A stretch of DNA of 8,377 bases. Source: Anaerolineae bacterium (lineage in GTDB: Bacteria; Chloroflexota; Anaerolineae; JACIWR01). Below, piece after piece: positions 1 to 6,006 of the stretch. The stretch spans positions 1-8,377 of the forward strand of contig JAGGZG010000001.1 in assembly GCA_021162125.1 (NCBI GenBank). Direction: 5' to 3'. Each line of letters starts with the position of its first letter. Position 1 is the stretch's first letter. A program made the translations under genes and the position numbers. The notes under the pieces were generated by a model. The model made no database searches. It was not told the origin of the DNA and saw only the letters and a list, made by a program, of their open reading frames with translations.

Positions 1-1
1 C

Positions 2-1162
2 ACTTCCACTCCTGTCCCAACTGTGCTCCCGATGTCTCTCACCCCTGAACCGCCCGACCCGGCTTACGTCCTCCAGGAGGAGCGGTTCATCGGCCCCTAT
101 GCAATCCGTGTGTGGCGCAACCCGGCCAGCGACCCCTTTATGTTCGATAATATTTTGACCATCTCCGGCGCAGGGCAGCCCCAGGTGCGGGTAGAGTCCT
201 TTTCTGGCCTGGGTGGAGAGACGGGGAGGGATATCACCGGCGATGGGCATCCGGACGTGGTCATCAACGTGTTTACCGGCGGGGCGCACTGCTGTTTCTC
301 CACGATCGTCTACGACCTGGGGCCCACGCTGACGAAAGTGTTGGAGACACCATTGTCCAACTGCGACGGGCACTTTCAGGACCTCGACGGCGATGGCATT
401 CTTGAGTTCATCACCTGCGACGACCTGTTCGCGTATGAGTATTGCTGCTTTGCCGGTTCGCCGGCCGTGAAAGTGGTGCTCCAATACGAACCCGGGCGGG
501 GCTACGTCCCGGCCAGCCCACGCTTTCCCCAGCTCTACGCCGACGACATCGCCAGAGACCTGAAAACGGCGGAAAAGGCCACGCCAGGCGGAATGTGCGA
601 GTGGGACAACGATACCAAATGTGCTGTTCTGCCGCTGATACTGGATTATCTCTACTCCGGGCAGACGGACAAGGCATGGGCAGCGCTTGACCGGTTCTAC
701 ACCTATCCGGACGCCACGGTGTTCCGCGCCGAGATCGAGCAAGCTGTATCCAACAGCCCACTCTTTGTGCCGGGCGACTCCTCGACGACCAGCAACGCGC
801 CGCCTTATTACATGCTCCAACTGCTCACCAATTGCGGCCCGGATTGGCAGTACGTGGGCTTACTCACGGAGGGGCAAGCAGCCTGTGCCCCGGAGGTTCC
901 ACACCGGGACATTTTCTGGCTCAGCGCCCGCTTGCGGGAGATTGGCCTGCTGGCTGAAGGGGAGGAGCTACGACTCACACCGGAGGGTTGCACGACCGAC
1001 TGCCGTCTCGATGTGGTGCGGCACGAAGACGGCGCGCGGCTGGGGTCTATCCGCCTGGACACGACGATGGGGTACCCTGGCGAAGTGTACCGCGTCAATG
1101 GCGTGGAAAGCGCCCACTGGCGGCTGCGGGGCGATCTGACGTGGGAGCAGGTTCCCCAATGA
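2..1162 (+). CDS. Probable exported FG-GAP-like protein of unknown function, 5' end outside window
   Basis: The reading frame is open from base 2, so the true start probably lies upstream. The first in-frame candidates (GTG 23, ATG 32) have no ribosome binding site and fall in a Thr/Pro-rich stretch (TSTPVPTVLP) that looks like the linker after a lipoprotein or secretion signal. Counting from GTG 23, residues 70-78 (DITGDGHPD) and 120-129 (DLDGDGILEF) resemble the Asp-rich calcium loops of FG-GAP/VCBS repeats, and GGAHCC lies at 86-91. The middle part is Cys-rich (CCFAG, CDD); a helical segment near 205-245 and a basic/acidic C-terminal part follow. I do not recognise a named family or catalytic residues. 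An extracytoplasmic, possibly calcium-stabilised, role is inferred from the loops and linker. No promoter is visible in the window. A palindromic repeat starts 11 bases after the stop. Confidence 0.75.
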   Translation, partial: TSTPVPTVLPMSLTPEPPDPAYVLQEERFIGPYAIRVWRNPASDPFMFDNILTISGAGQPQVRVESFSGLGGETGRDITGDGHPDVVINVFTGGAHCCFSTIVYDLGPTLTKVLETPLSNCDGHFQDLDGDGILEFITCDDLFAYEYCCFAGSPAVKVVLQYEPGRGYVPASPRFPQLYADDIARDLKTAEKATPGGMCEWDNDTKCAVLPLILDYLYSGQTDKAWAALDRFYTYPDATVFRAEIEQAVSNSPLFVPGDSSTTSNAPPYYMLQLLTNCGPDWQYVGLLTEGQAACAPEVPHRDIFWLSARLREIGLLAEGEELRLTPEGCTTDCRLDVVRHEDGARLGSIRLDTTMGYPGEVYRVNGVESAHWRLRGDLTWEQVPQ

Positions 1163-1173
1163 GCGCCTATCCC

Positions 1174-1207
1174 AGACCTCCGAGGTCTTCGTAGACCTCG
1201 GAGGTCT
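1174..1207. repeat. Nested perfect palindrome (dispersed-repeat type)
   Basis: Two 15-base arms, AGACCTCCGAGGTCT and AGACCTCGGAGGTCT, are exact reverse complements separated by TCGT. Each arm is itself a palindrome (AGACCTC, one centre base, GAGGTCT), so it can form one long hairpin or two small ones. No T-run follows on either strand, so it is not a standard intrinsic terminator, although it sits just after the stop at 1162. Confidence 0.85.
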
Positions 1208-1274
1208 CACCGCATCTCAGGAGATTCCGCGCTACAGAGATAAGGGATAGCGGTGTCGGACGCAGGCGGTAGAT

Positions 1275-1311
1275 CAAAAGCAAATGGCCCGGCTATAAGC
1301 CGAGCCATTTT
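1275..1311 (-). terminator. Intrinsic terminator of tRNA-Leu
   Basis: Read on the - strand, AAATGGCTCGGCT pairs with AGCCGGGCCATTT around a TAT loop: a 13-bp stem at 1282-1310 with one U-G wobble. It is followed by GCTTTTGA. The wobble is paired only in the - strand transcript (C/A mismatch on the + strand), which supports the direction. It lies 15 bases past the tRNA 3' end. Confidence 0.75.
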
Positions 1312-1325
1312 AGGATTGCGGGAAG

Positions 1326-1408
1326 TGCCCCCGACTGGATTTGAACCAGCACGCCCGGAAGGGCACAGGTCCTCAACCTGCCGCGTATGCCTATTCCGCC
1401 ACGGGGGC
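1326..1408 (-). tRNA. tRNA-Leu, anticodon GAG
   Basis: On the - strand the acceptor arms GCCCCCG (1402-1408) and CGGGGGC pair fully, with A as discriminator base at 1326. The anticodon stem GCAGG/CCTGT encloses loop TTGAGGA, giving anticodon GAG for CUC/CUU leucine codons. A variable arm with stem GCCC/GGGC, typical of class II tRNAs (Leu, Ser, Tyr), and a T arm with TTCAAAT follow. The total is 83 nt; the 3' CCA is not encoded and must be added by CCA transferase. The gene has its own promoter and terminator and stands alone. Confidence 0.96.
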
Positions 1409-1424
1409 CTGAAATACGGCTGTA

Positions 1425-1453
1425 ATTATACTCGCCTCGCGGTCACTTGTCAA
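1425..1453 (-). promoter_or_regulatory. Sigma-70 promoter of tRNA-Leu
   Basis: On the - strand this reads TTGACA (1448-1453), exactly 17 bases, then TATAAT (1425-1430): both boxes match the consensus perfectly. Transcription should start near 1418, giving a 5' leader of about 10 bases before the tRNA. Perfect boxes fit a strong stable-RNA promoter. Confidence 0.9.
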
Positions 1454-1475
1454 CTTGGCGAAAGTAGCGTACAAT
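1447..1475 (+). promoter_or_regulatory. Sigma-70 promoter of plsX, sharing its -35 with the tRNA promoter
   Basis: TTGTCA (1447-1452), a 17-base spacer, then TACAAT (1470-1475): one mismatch per box. The predicted start near 1482 leaves a leader of about 105 bases to the plsX start, with a small hairpin (GACGG/CCGTC, 1490-1505). The -35 hexamer overlaps the -35 of the divergent tRNA-Leu promoter by five bases. Confidence 0.65.
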
Positions 1476-1587
1476 AAGACGCAAAGTGTGACGGTTCAGG
1501 CCGTCCGGTGTTATACATATAGGTATAGATAACGAGACTTTACATCCGGTTCATCGGCGATCTCCACGCTGAACTTAAGGAGGACAC

Positions 1588-2685
1588 ATGAAAATCGTCC
1601 TGGATGCGATGGGCGGTGACCACGCACCGGGAGTGGTCATTGACGGCGCTGTACTGGCCGCCAGGGAGTTCCCCGGCATAGAGATAGTTCTGGTCGGACA
1701 GGAGGAGATTATCAGGACAGAGTTGGCCCGGCACGATACGACCGGCCTGCCCCTGTCCATCGTCCATGCCAGTGAAGTCGTCGAGATGGAAGAACACACC
1801 GAGGCGGTGAAGCGCAAGAGAGACTCCTCCATGCGCGTCGGGATGCGCCTGGTAAAAGACGGGCGGGCCGGCGCCTTCGTCTCGGCGGGGAATTCGGGCG
1901 GAGTGATGGCCGCCGCCCTGTTCGATCTGGGGCGGATTCGGGGGATCAAACGGCCAGCGCTGGCGACCGTCTATCCCGCCGCCCCTACCCCCATCCTGCT
2001 CCTGGACATGGGGGCCAACACCGATCCCAAGCCCGAGTACCTGGTCCAATTCGCCCGCATGGGCACCACTTACGTGGAACGGATGTGGGGACTGTCCAAC
2101 CCACGGGTGGGCATCGTCTCCAACGGCGAAGAAGCGGACAAGGGCAACATTCTGGTGCGCGAGACTTACCCCCTGTTGCAGGCCAGCGGCCTGAATTTCA
2201 TCGGAAACGTCGAAGGCAAGGATGTGACCAGAGGCATGGCGGACGTAGTCGTTACCGACGGGTTCACCGGAAACGTCATGGTCAAGCTCTCTGAGGGACT
2301 GGTGTCTTTCCTCGTCAAGTACCTCAAGGCAGAGCTCACCGGGGGCACTTTGAACAAAGCAGGGCTGCTGCTCATGGTCCCCGGCGCGTTGGCCATGATC
2401 CCCGGCCTTCTACTCCTCATCCCGACTCTGCGGCGCATCGCCAAGCGGATGGACTACGCCGAATATGGAGGCGCGCCCCTGCTCGGCGTGGATGGAGTGG
2501 TGATCATCGCGCACGGCCGCTCCAACGCTAAAGCCATCAAAAACGCAGTGCGCGTGGCCAAAGAGGCCGTCGAAAGCAGCATGATCACAGCTATCAAGGA
2601 TGGACTGAAGCGATTGTCAGTAGTTGAGAAATCCGCCCCCCCACCCGGCGCTGAAGCGCCAGGCTCAGCAGCAGAAGCCTGCTGA
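1588..2685 (+). CDS. plsX: Phosphate acyltransferase PlsX
   Basis: PlsX makes acyl-phosphate from acyl-ACP and phosphate; PlsY then uses it to acylate glycerol-3-phosphate, the first step of phospholipid synthesis. It is a peripheral membrane enzyme. Family signatures are clear: the N-terminal MKIVLDAMGGDHAPG, VSAGNSGGVMAAA, LLLDMGANTDPKPEYL, GIVSNGEEADKGN, NVEGKD and VVTDGFTGNVMVKLSEG. The ATG follows AAGGAGG (1577-1583) at good spacing. The 365 residues are somewhat longer than the usual 330-350. The last ~24 residues (from about LSVVEK on, ending AAEAC) are Ala/Pro-rich and are encoded by a repeat cluster; the stop TGA (2683-2685) lies in a hairpin loop. The conserved core ends before this tail, so activity is probably kept. 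A divergent-type promoter lies upstream, and the PHP gene follows without an evident promoter. Confidence 0.96.
   Translation: MKIVLDAMGGDHAPGVVIDGAVLAAREFPGIEIVLVGQEEIIRTELARHDTTGLPLSIVHASEVVEMEEHTEAVKRKRDSSMRVGMRLVKDGRAGAFVSAGNSGGVMAAALFDLGRIRGIKRPALATVYPAAPTPILLLDMGANTDPKPEYLVQFARMGTTYVERMWGLSNPRVGIVSNGEEADKGNILVRETYPLLQASGLNFIGNVEGKDVTRGMADVVVTDGFTGNVMVKLSEGLVSFLVKYLKAELTGGTLNKAGLLLMVPGALAMIPGLLLLIPTLRRIAKRMDYAEYGGAPLLGVDGVVIIAHGRSNAKAIKNAVRVAKEAVESSMITAIKDGLKRLSVVEKSAPPPGAEAPGSAAEAC
2613..2630 (+). repeat. 18-base repeat shared with the 7.2-kb insert
   Basis: ATTGTCAGTAGTTGAGAA matches ATTATCAGTAGCTGAGAA at 7243-7260 in 16 of 18 positions. In both places a group of hairpins follows within about 20 bases. 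Here it lies inside the plsX reading frame and marks where the family-specific sequence gives way to repeat-derived sequence. Confidence 0.55.
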
Positions 2686-2778
2686 AGCAGGCTGTGGTGG
2701 CCTCGGAGCCGCCGCCCACATTGGCGGAGGGTGCTTCAGCACTCTTCGCCTGCTCAGCCTGGACGTTCACGTCCAGGC
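2647..2778. repeat. Cluster of hairpins with TGAA/TTCA tetraloops
   Basis: Four hairpins have a TGAA loop or its reverse complement TTCA: GGCGC-TGAA-GCGCC (2647-2660), AGCCTGC-TGAA-GCAGGCT (2676-2693), GTGC-TTCA-GCAC (2731-2742) and a 9-bp stem GCCTGGACG-TTCA-CGTCCAGGC (2757-2778). A fifth stem, CCGCC/GGCGG (2712-2727), has a CACATT loop. The first two have the loop in one orientation and the last two in the other, so the cluster is an inverted arrangement. It spans the end of plsX and the gap to the PHP gene. No T-run follows, so read-through is likely. Confidence 0.8.
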
Positions 2779-2791
2779 GACGCTTGCGTTC

Positions 2792-2800
2792 AAGGAGGAG
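2792..2800 (+). promoter_or_regulatory. Strong ribosome binding site without a canonical start codon
   Basis: AAGGAGGAG is near-perfect anti-16S sequence. Five bases after AGGAGG come ATC and GTC in the PHP frame. It argues that translation starts at 2802-2808 rather than at GTG 2694. Confidence 0.65.
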
Positions 2801-2804
2801 AATC

Positions 2805-3725
2805 ATCGTCGCTCACTACCCAGTTGACTTACACGTGCACACCACCGCTTCGGATGGCACGCTCACGCCCACCGAGGTAATCGAACTGGCCGTTGCCGAG
2901 GGAGTGCAGGTCATCGGCATCGCCGACCACGACACGGTGGGCGGAGTCGCGGAGGCACTGGCCGCCGGCGCGCGACTGGGAGTCGAGGTCGTGCCCGCCG
3001 TGGAGCTGAGTATCCAGAACAGGATAGAGAAGGATTTCGTCGAGTTGCACCTGCTGGGCTACGGCATTGACTACACCAACCCGGACTTCGTCGCCGTGCT
3101 CGACCGGGTGGTACAGGCGCGCATCGAGCAGAAAATAGCCCAGATCAAGGTGCTCCAGCGCGATGGGATTGACGTTCCGGTCGAGGAGGTCTTCGCCCTG
3201 GCCCGGGGCGTGCCCGGCCGCCCCCACATCGCCCAGGTAGTGCTGGCCCGCAATCCGGGCCGCTTCCCCAACAAGGCGGCCCTTTTCCGCGAATACCTGG
3301 CGGAGGGCGGCAAAGCCTACGTCCCGCGCCGCTTCTCCCTGCGCCTGGCCGAGGCCGTGGACCTGGTCGTGCAGGCAGGAGGCGTGCCCGTACTGGCCCA
3401 TCCGGGAGCCTACCCCGGGGTCAGCGATCCGGCAGCAATGGTGCGCCGCGCACGGGACGAGGCCGGCATCCGGGGGCTGGAGGTGGCCTACCCCTACGAC
3501 AAGAACCGGCCGCACTACGGGGCCTCGCCTCAGCAGGTAGCGGCCCTGATCTCACAGTTCGCAGACCTGGCCGACAGCCTGGGCCTGTTGAAAACCGGCG
3601 GCTCTGATTTCCACGGGGCGGGCAAGAACATCGCGCTGGGCGAGCAGGGATTGACCCTGGAGGAGTTCGCGTGCTTCAAATCCCAATGGCCAAATCCCAA
3701 ACCCCAAAGCGGCTCGGTATTCTGA
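2805..3725 (+). CDS. PHP-domain phosphoesterase (YciV/TrpH-like, COG0613)
   Basis: Relatives hydrolyse phosphate from nucleoside 3',5'-bisphosphates or the 5' ends of short RNAs using a metal cluster. Metal-ligand motifs are complete: DLHVHTTASDG (H10, H12, D17), IADHD (D41, H42), PAVELS (E67), AHPGAYPG (H199) and GGSDFHG (D268, H270). The insertion between E67 and H199 contains GRPHIAQ, usual for this family. The start is uncertain: AAGGAGGAG (2792-2800) is ideally placed for ATC at 2805, but no ATG, GTG or TTG lies there. The nearest canonical in-frame codons are TTG 2784 (before the binding site) and GTG 2694 (inside the hairpin cluster, no binding site). Positions are numbered from ATC 2805. 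The last ~17 residues come from a CAAATCCCAA repeat and are probably not conserved. It lies downstream of plsX, probably co-transcribed. Confidence 0.88.
   Translation: MVAHYPVDLHVHTTASDGTLTPTEVIELAVAEGVQVIGIADHDTVGGVAEALAAGARLGVEVVPAVELSIQNRIEKDFVELHLLGYGIDYTNPDFVAVLDRVVQARIEQKIAQIKVLQRDGIDVPVEEVFALARGVPGRPHIAQVVLARNPGRFPNKAALFREYLAEGGKAYVPRRFSLRLAEAVDLVVQAGGVPVLAHPGAYPGVSDPAAMVRRARDEAGIRGLEVAYPYDKNRPHYGASPQQVAALISQFADLADSLGLLKTGGSDFHGAGKNIALGEQGLTLEEFACFKSQWPNPKPQSGSVF
3677..3700 (+). repeat. Short direct repeat CAAATCCCAA x2
   Basis: CAAATCCCAA occurs at 3677-3686 and 3691-3700, followed by a degenerate AACCCCAAAG. It encodes the low-complexity end of the PHP protein, which suggests the original stop was displaced by repeat sequence. 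Confidence 0.55.
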
Positions 3726-3737
3726 TTGTGTTCACAA
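3726..3737. promoter_or_regulatory. Small dyad TTGTG-TT-CACAA, possible operator
   Basis: The dyad overlaps the end of the PHP stop region and lies about 90 bases before the AIM24-family gene. A weak -10-like TACTAT at 3769-3774 has no good -35 at 16-18 bases. The promoter of the next gene is probably in this 97-base gap but I cannot fix it. The operator role is a guess from symmetry only. Confidence 0.25.
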
Positions 3738-3822
3738 CAATGCGAACAACTACGCGCTGTAATCCGTTTACTATATGCCCGTTGCGGCGGTAGATAAGCG
3801 AATGAATTGAAGGAGGTCATAG

Positions 3823-4503
3823 ATGCAATACGAGATTCACGGTACAACGATGCAAACGCTGGACGTTCGCCTGGAGCGCGGTGAGGCAATGTACACCGAA
3901 TCCGGCGGGATGGCCTGGATGAGCGGTGACATCGAGATGAAAACCAATACGCGCGGTGGATTGCTGGCCGGCCTGGGGCGCAAACTGGCCGGAGAGTCGC
4001 TGTTCATGACTACCTACACCTGTCGCGGGGAGCAGGGATTGATCACCTTCACCCCCGAAGCGCCGGGCAAGATCCTGCCCTTCACCCTGGCCGCCGGCCA
4101 GAGCCTGATCTGCCAGAAAGACGCTTTCATGTGCGCCGAGACGTCGGTCAAGCTGGCGATGCACTTCCGCAAGCGGCTGGGCGCGGGCCTCTTCGGGGGC
4201 GAGGGTTTCATCTTGCAGAAGATCACCGGCCCGGGCACGGTCTTCCTGGAAATTGGCGGCGAGGTGCGCGACTACACCCTCCAACCTGGCCAGGTGATGA
4301 AAGTGGACCCCGGGCACATCGCCCTATACGAACCCACGGTGCAGTACGACGTGACCACGGTCAAAGGGGTGACCAACATCCTGTTCGGCGGCGAGGGGCT
4401 ATTCCTGGCCACGCTGACCGGACCGGGGCGAGTGTGGTTGCAGAGCTTGCCCCTTTCCAACCTGGCGGCCAAGCTACACCGCTACATGCCTGCCAAGGGG
4501 TAG
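3823..4503 (+). CDS. AIM24 / TIGR00266 family protein
   Basis: The 226-residue protein matches the bacterial TIGR00266 (AIM24, PF01987) pattern across its length: an early YTESGGMAWMSGDIEM, the Gly-rich GGLLAGLGRKLAGESLFM, then repeated beta-rich stretches (FTPEAPGKILPF, GPGTVFLEIGGEV, YTLQPGQVMKVDPGHIALYEP) and the late VTNILFGGEGLFLATLTGPGRVWLQSLP. The fold is a barrel of tandem beta repeats related to tubby C-terminal/scramblase-like domains. The biochemical role in bacteria is unknown; the yeast namesake is a mitochondrial inner-membrane protein. There is no signal peptide or membrane segment. The ATG follows GAAGGAGGT (3809-3817) at five bases. The gene appears to be its own unit, ending three bases before a strong hairpin. 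Confidence 0.92.
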   Translation: MQYEIHGTTMQTLDVRLERGEAMYTESGGMAWMSGDIEMKTNTRGGLLAGLGRKLAGESLFMTTYTCRGEQGLITFTPEAPGKILPFTLAAGQSLICQKDAFMCAETSVKLAMHFRKRLGAGLFGGEGFILQKITGPGTVFLEIGGEVRDYTLQPGQVMKVDPGHIALYEPTVQYDVTTVKGVTNILFGGEGLFLATLTGPGRVWLQSLPLSNLAAKLHRYMPAKG

Positions 4504-4505
4504 TC

Positions 4506-4539
4506 AGGTGACGGGCACTTGCGCAAGTGCCCGTCACCT
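4506..4539. repeat. 15-bp-stem palindrome after the AIM24 gene
   Basis: The left arm AGGTGACGGGCACTT and right arm AAGTGCCCGTCACCT pair perfectly around GCGC; with a one-base bulge, GTC/GAC extends the stem outward to 4503-4543. The next bases are TGACAATTAG, so there is no U-run. It may attenuate transcription by stem strength, but it looks more like a dispersed palindrome. It shares the decamer GTCAGGTGAC (4503-4512) with the right ends of the insert at 7081-7502. Confidence 0.8.
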
Positions 4540-4567
4540 TGACAATTAGCACATCTGTTCGTATAAT
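4539..4567 (+). promoter_or_regulatory. Consensus sigma-70 promoter of the radical SAM gene
   Basis: TTGACA (4539-4544), 17 bases, TATAAT (4562-4567): perfect boxes and spacing. The start should be near 4574, about 27 bases before the ATG at 4601. The first T of the -35 is the last base of the upstream hairpin. Confidence 0.92.
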
Positions 4568-4600
4568 AGAGGCAGATCACTCGCCGGGGAGGTGAGAGCT

Positions 4601-5737
4601 ATGGACACCCTGGAGAAAATCGAGATCCTGGGCCGATCTGCCCAATACGACCTGTGTAGTGAGGCCTGCGGCAGCGAGGCTACCCGCCAGCGCGATGACC
4701 TGGGGCGCTGGATCTACCCCGCCGTGCTGCCCGATGGAAAGCGCGTCACTTTGCTGAAGGTGCTGCTGACCAACGCCTGCGAACGTGACTGCGCCTACTG
4801 TGCCAACCGGCGGGGACGCGACTTTCGGCGGGTGAGCTTCACCCCCGAAGAACTGGCACGCACTTTCGAGGAGATGTGGCGGCGAGGCCAGGTGGAGGGA
4901 CTGTTCCTCAGCTCAGGAGTATGCGGGCGCAGCGGACAGACCATGGACCGCATGATCGCCACGGTGGAGATCATCCGCCAGCGCATCGCCTTCCCCGGCT
5001 ACGTTCACCTTAAGATACTGCCCGGCGCTACCCCGGCCCACATCGAGCGGGCGATGCAACTTGCCGACCGCGTCTCCGTGAACCTGGAGGCCCCTAACCC
5101 CGCCCGTCTGGCCCGCATCGCGCCCAGCAAGGACTTTACGGCGGCCCTGCTGGAGCCCATGCGTTGGGTGCAACGCCTGCGCCAGGAGAGCGAGGGGCGG
5201 CTGGCTCCCGCCGGGCAAACCACCCAGTTCGTCGTCGGCGCGGCCGGCGAGTCCGACCGCGAGATACTGACCACCGCCGACCTGCTCTACCGCCAGGTAG
5301 GCTTGACCCGCGCCTACTTCAGCGCCTTCCAGCCCGTGCCCGATACTCCGCTGGCCGGCCACCCTCCTACCCCACTGTGGCGCGAACACCGCCTCTACCA
5401 ATCCGACTGGCTGCTGCGCAAATACGGCTTCACCTTCGAGGAGCTGGTGTTCGACGAGGATGGCAATCTCCCGCGCCAGGCCGATCCGAAGATGATGTGG
5501 GCCACGGCGCACCCCGAACGATTCCCCATCGAGGTCAACCGTGCCTCGCGGGAGGAACTGCTGCGCATCCCCGGCATCGGGCCACGCGCGGCGGCGCGCA
5601 TCGTGCGCCTGCGTAAGCGAGGCAAGTTCCGCGAATTGAGCGACCTGCGCCGCGTGGGAGCCATTCCCCAACGGGCAGCCCCCTTCGTCCTGCTGGATGG
5701 CCGGCGGCCGCCCTATCAACTGCCGCTGTGGGAGTGA
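4601..5737 (+). CDS. Putative DNA modification/repair radical SAM protein (UDG-linked family, TIGR03916-like) with HhH tail
   Basis: The 4Fe-4S/SAM motif is C60-ERD-C64-AY-C67 (CxxxCxxC) in LLTNACERDCAYCANRR. Family blocks follow: FTPEEL, EGLFLSSGVCG, a GYVHLKILPGA strand, and DRVSVNLEAPN. The last ~70 residues (EVNRASREELLRIPGIGPRA, then GKFRELSDLRRVGAI) form helix-hairpin-helix DNA-binding motifs of the ComEA type. Known relatives usually lie beside a SplB-like or family-4-like uracil-DNA glycosylase, so a role in a DNA base reaction is suspected but the substrate is not known. No glycosylase gene is in this window. Start choice: ATG 4601 follows GGGGAGGTG (4586-4594) at good spacing; the in-frame GTG at 4592 is inside that binding site and is rejected. 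A perfect promoter and short leader predict strong, independent expression. 378 residues. Confidence 0.9.
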   Translation: MDTLEKIEILGRSAQYDLCSEACGSEATRQRDDLGRWIYPAVLPDGKRVTLLKVLLTNACERDCAYCANRRGRDFRRVSFTPEELARTFEEMWRRGQVEGLFLSSGVCGRSGQTMDRMIATVEIIRQRIAFPGYVHLKILPGATPAHIERAMQLADRVSVNLEAPNPARLARIAPSKDFTAALLEPMRWVQRLRQESEGRLAPAGQTTQFVVGAAGESDREILTTADLLYRQVGLTRAYFSAFQPVPDTPLAGHPPTPLWREHRLYQSDWLLRKYGFTFEELVFDEDGNLPRQADPKMMWATAHPERFPIEVNRASREELLRIPGIGPRAAARIVRLRKRGKFRELSDLRRVGAIPQRAAPFVLLDGRRPPYQLPLWE

Positions 5738-5741
5738 AAGG

Positions 5742-5775
5742 CATCCTTCGACTTCGCTACGCTCCGCTCAGGATG
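5742..5775. repeat. Imperfect palindromic repeat CATCCT...AGGATG
   Basis: CATCCT (5742-5747) and AGGATG (5770-5775) bracket a TTCGCTACGCTCCGCTC-type core. The short stem and core resemble a dispersed repeat often seen between genes in several phyla. It begins four bases after the radical SAM stop. No coding potential. Confidence 0.5.
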
Positions 5776-5852
5776 ATCTTTAGTTACCTTTTCACGCCCC
5801 CAGGACAACGCCAGACCACCAGACACAATTCGATGGGAGCGAGCCTGCGGGC

Positions 5853-5898
5853 GGGGGTAGGGAGAGGTCGAAATGGGCCTTTCCCACATCCCACCCCC
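5853..5898. repeat. G-rich/C-rich inverted repeat
   Basis: GGGGGT-A-GGGA (5853-5863) pairs with TCCC-ACCCCC (5889-5898) with one bulge; inside, TGGG/CCCA (5874-5886) can form a second stem. With the repeat at 5742 it fills most of the 269-base gap 5738-6006; I see no gene there. Confidence 0.5.
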
Positions 5899-5950
5899 AA
5901 TCTGAAACGCTCCCTTTGATGATCTGATGTTTCTCCGTTGGGACAGGGTG

Positions 5951-5959
5951 TGGTATAAT
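5951..5959 (+). promoter_or_regulatory. Extended -10 promoter of the metallophosphoesterase gene
   Basis: TGGTATAAT is a perfect -10 with the TGN extension. At 17 bases upstream there is only TTCTCC (5931-5936), a weak -35, which fits an extended -10 promoter. The predicted start near 5966 leaves a leader of about 40 bases. Confidence 0.75.
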
Positions 5960-6006
5960 AGAAACGCTGTCTGCTAATCCGGGTGATCATTGTTCAGGAG
6001 ACACTC

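Noticed and set aside
1490..1505. Riboswitch or attenuator in the plsX leader
   Set aside because: Only one 5-bp stem is visible in the ~105-base leader, with no terminator or known aptamer motif.
2694..2804. GTG 2694 as the PHP start
   Set aside because: No ribosome binding site, sequence is hairpin repeat, and the extra 37 residues precede the normal N-terminus of the family.
2829..3515. 228-codon open frame on the - strand opposite the PHP gene
   Set aside because: Shadow of the PHP gene, whose metal motifs are intact on the + strand.
4506..4544. Intrinsic terminator after the AIM24 gene
   Set aside because: The stem is strong but is followed by TGACAATTAG rather than a U-run; recorded as a palindrome instead.
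4592..4600. GTG 4592 as start of the radical SAM gene
   Set aside because: The codon is part of the GGGGAGGTG ribosome binding site for ATG 4601.
4913..5719. 268-codon open frame on the - strand opposite the radical SAM gene
   Set aside because: It mirrors the codon structure of a clearly conserved + strand gene in GC-rich DNA and has no recognisable motifs, binding site or promoter.
5728..5919. 63-codon frame after the radical SAM gene
   Set aside because: Starts inside the last codons of that gene and runs through two intergenic repeats with no binding site.
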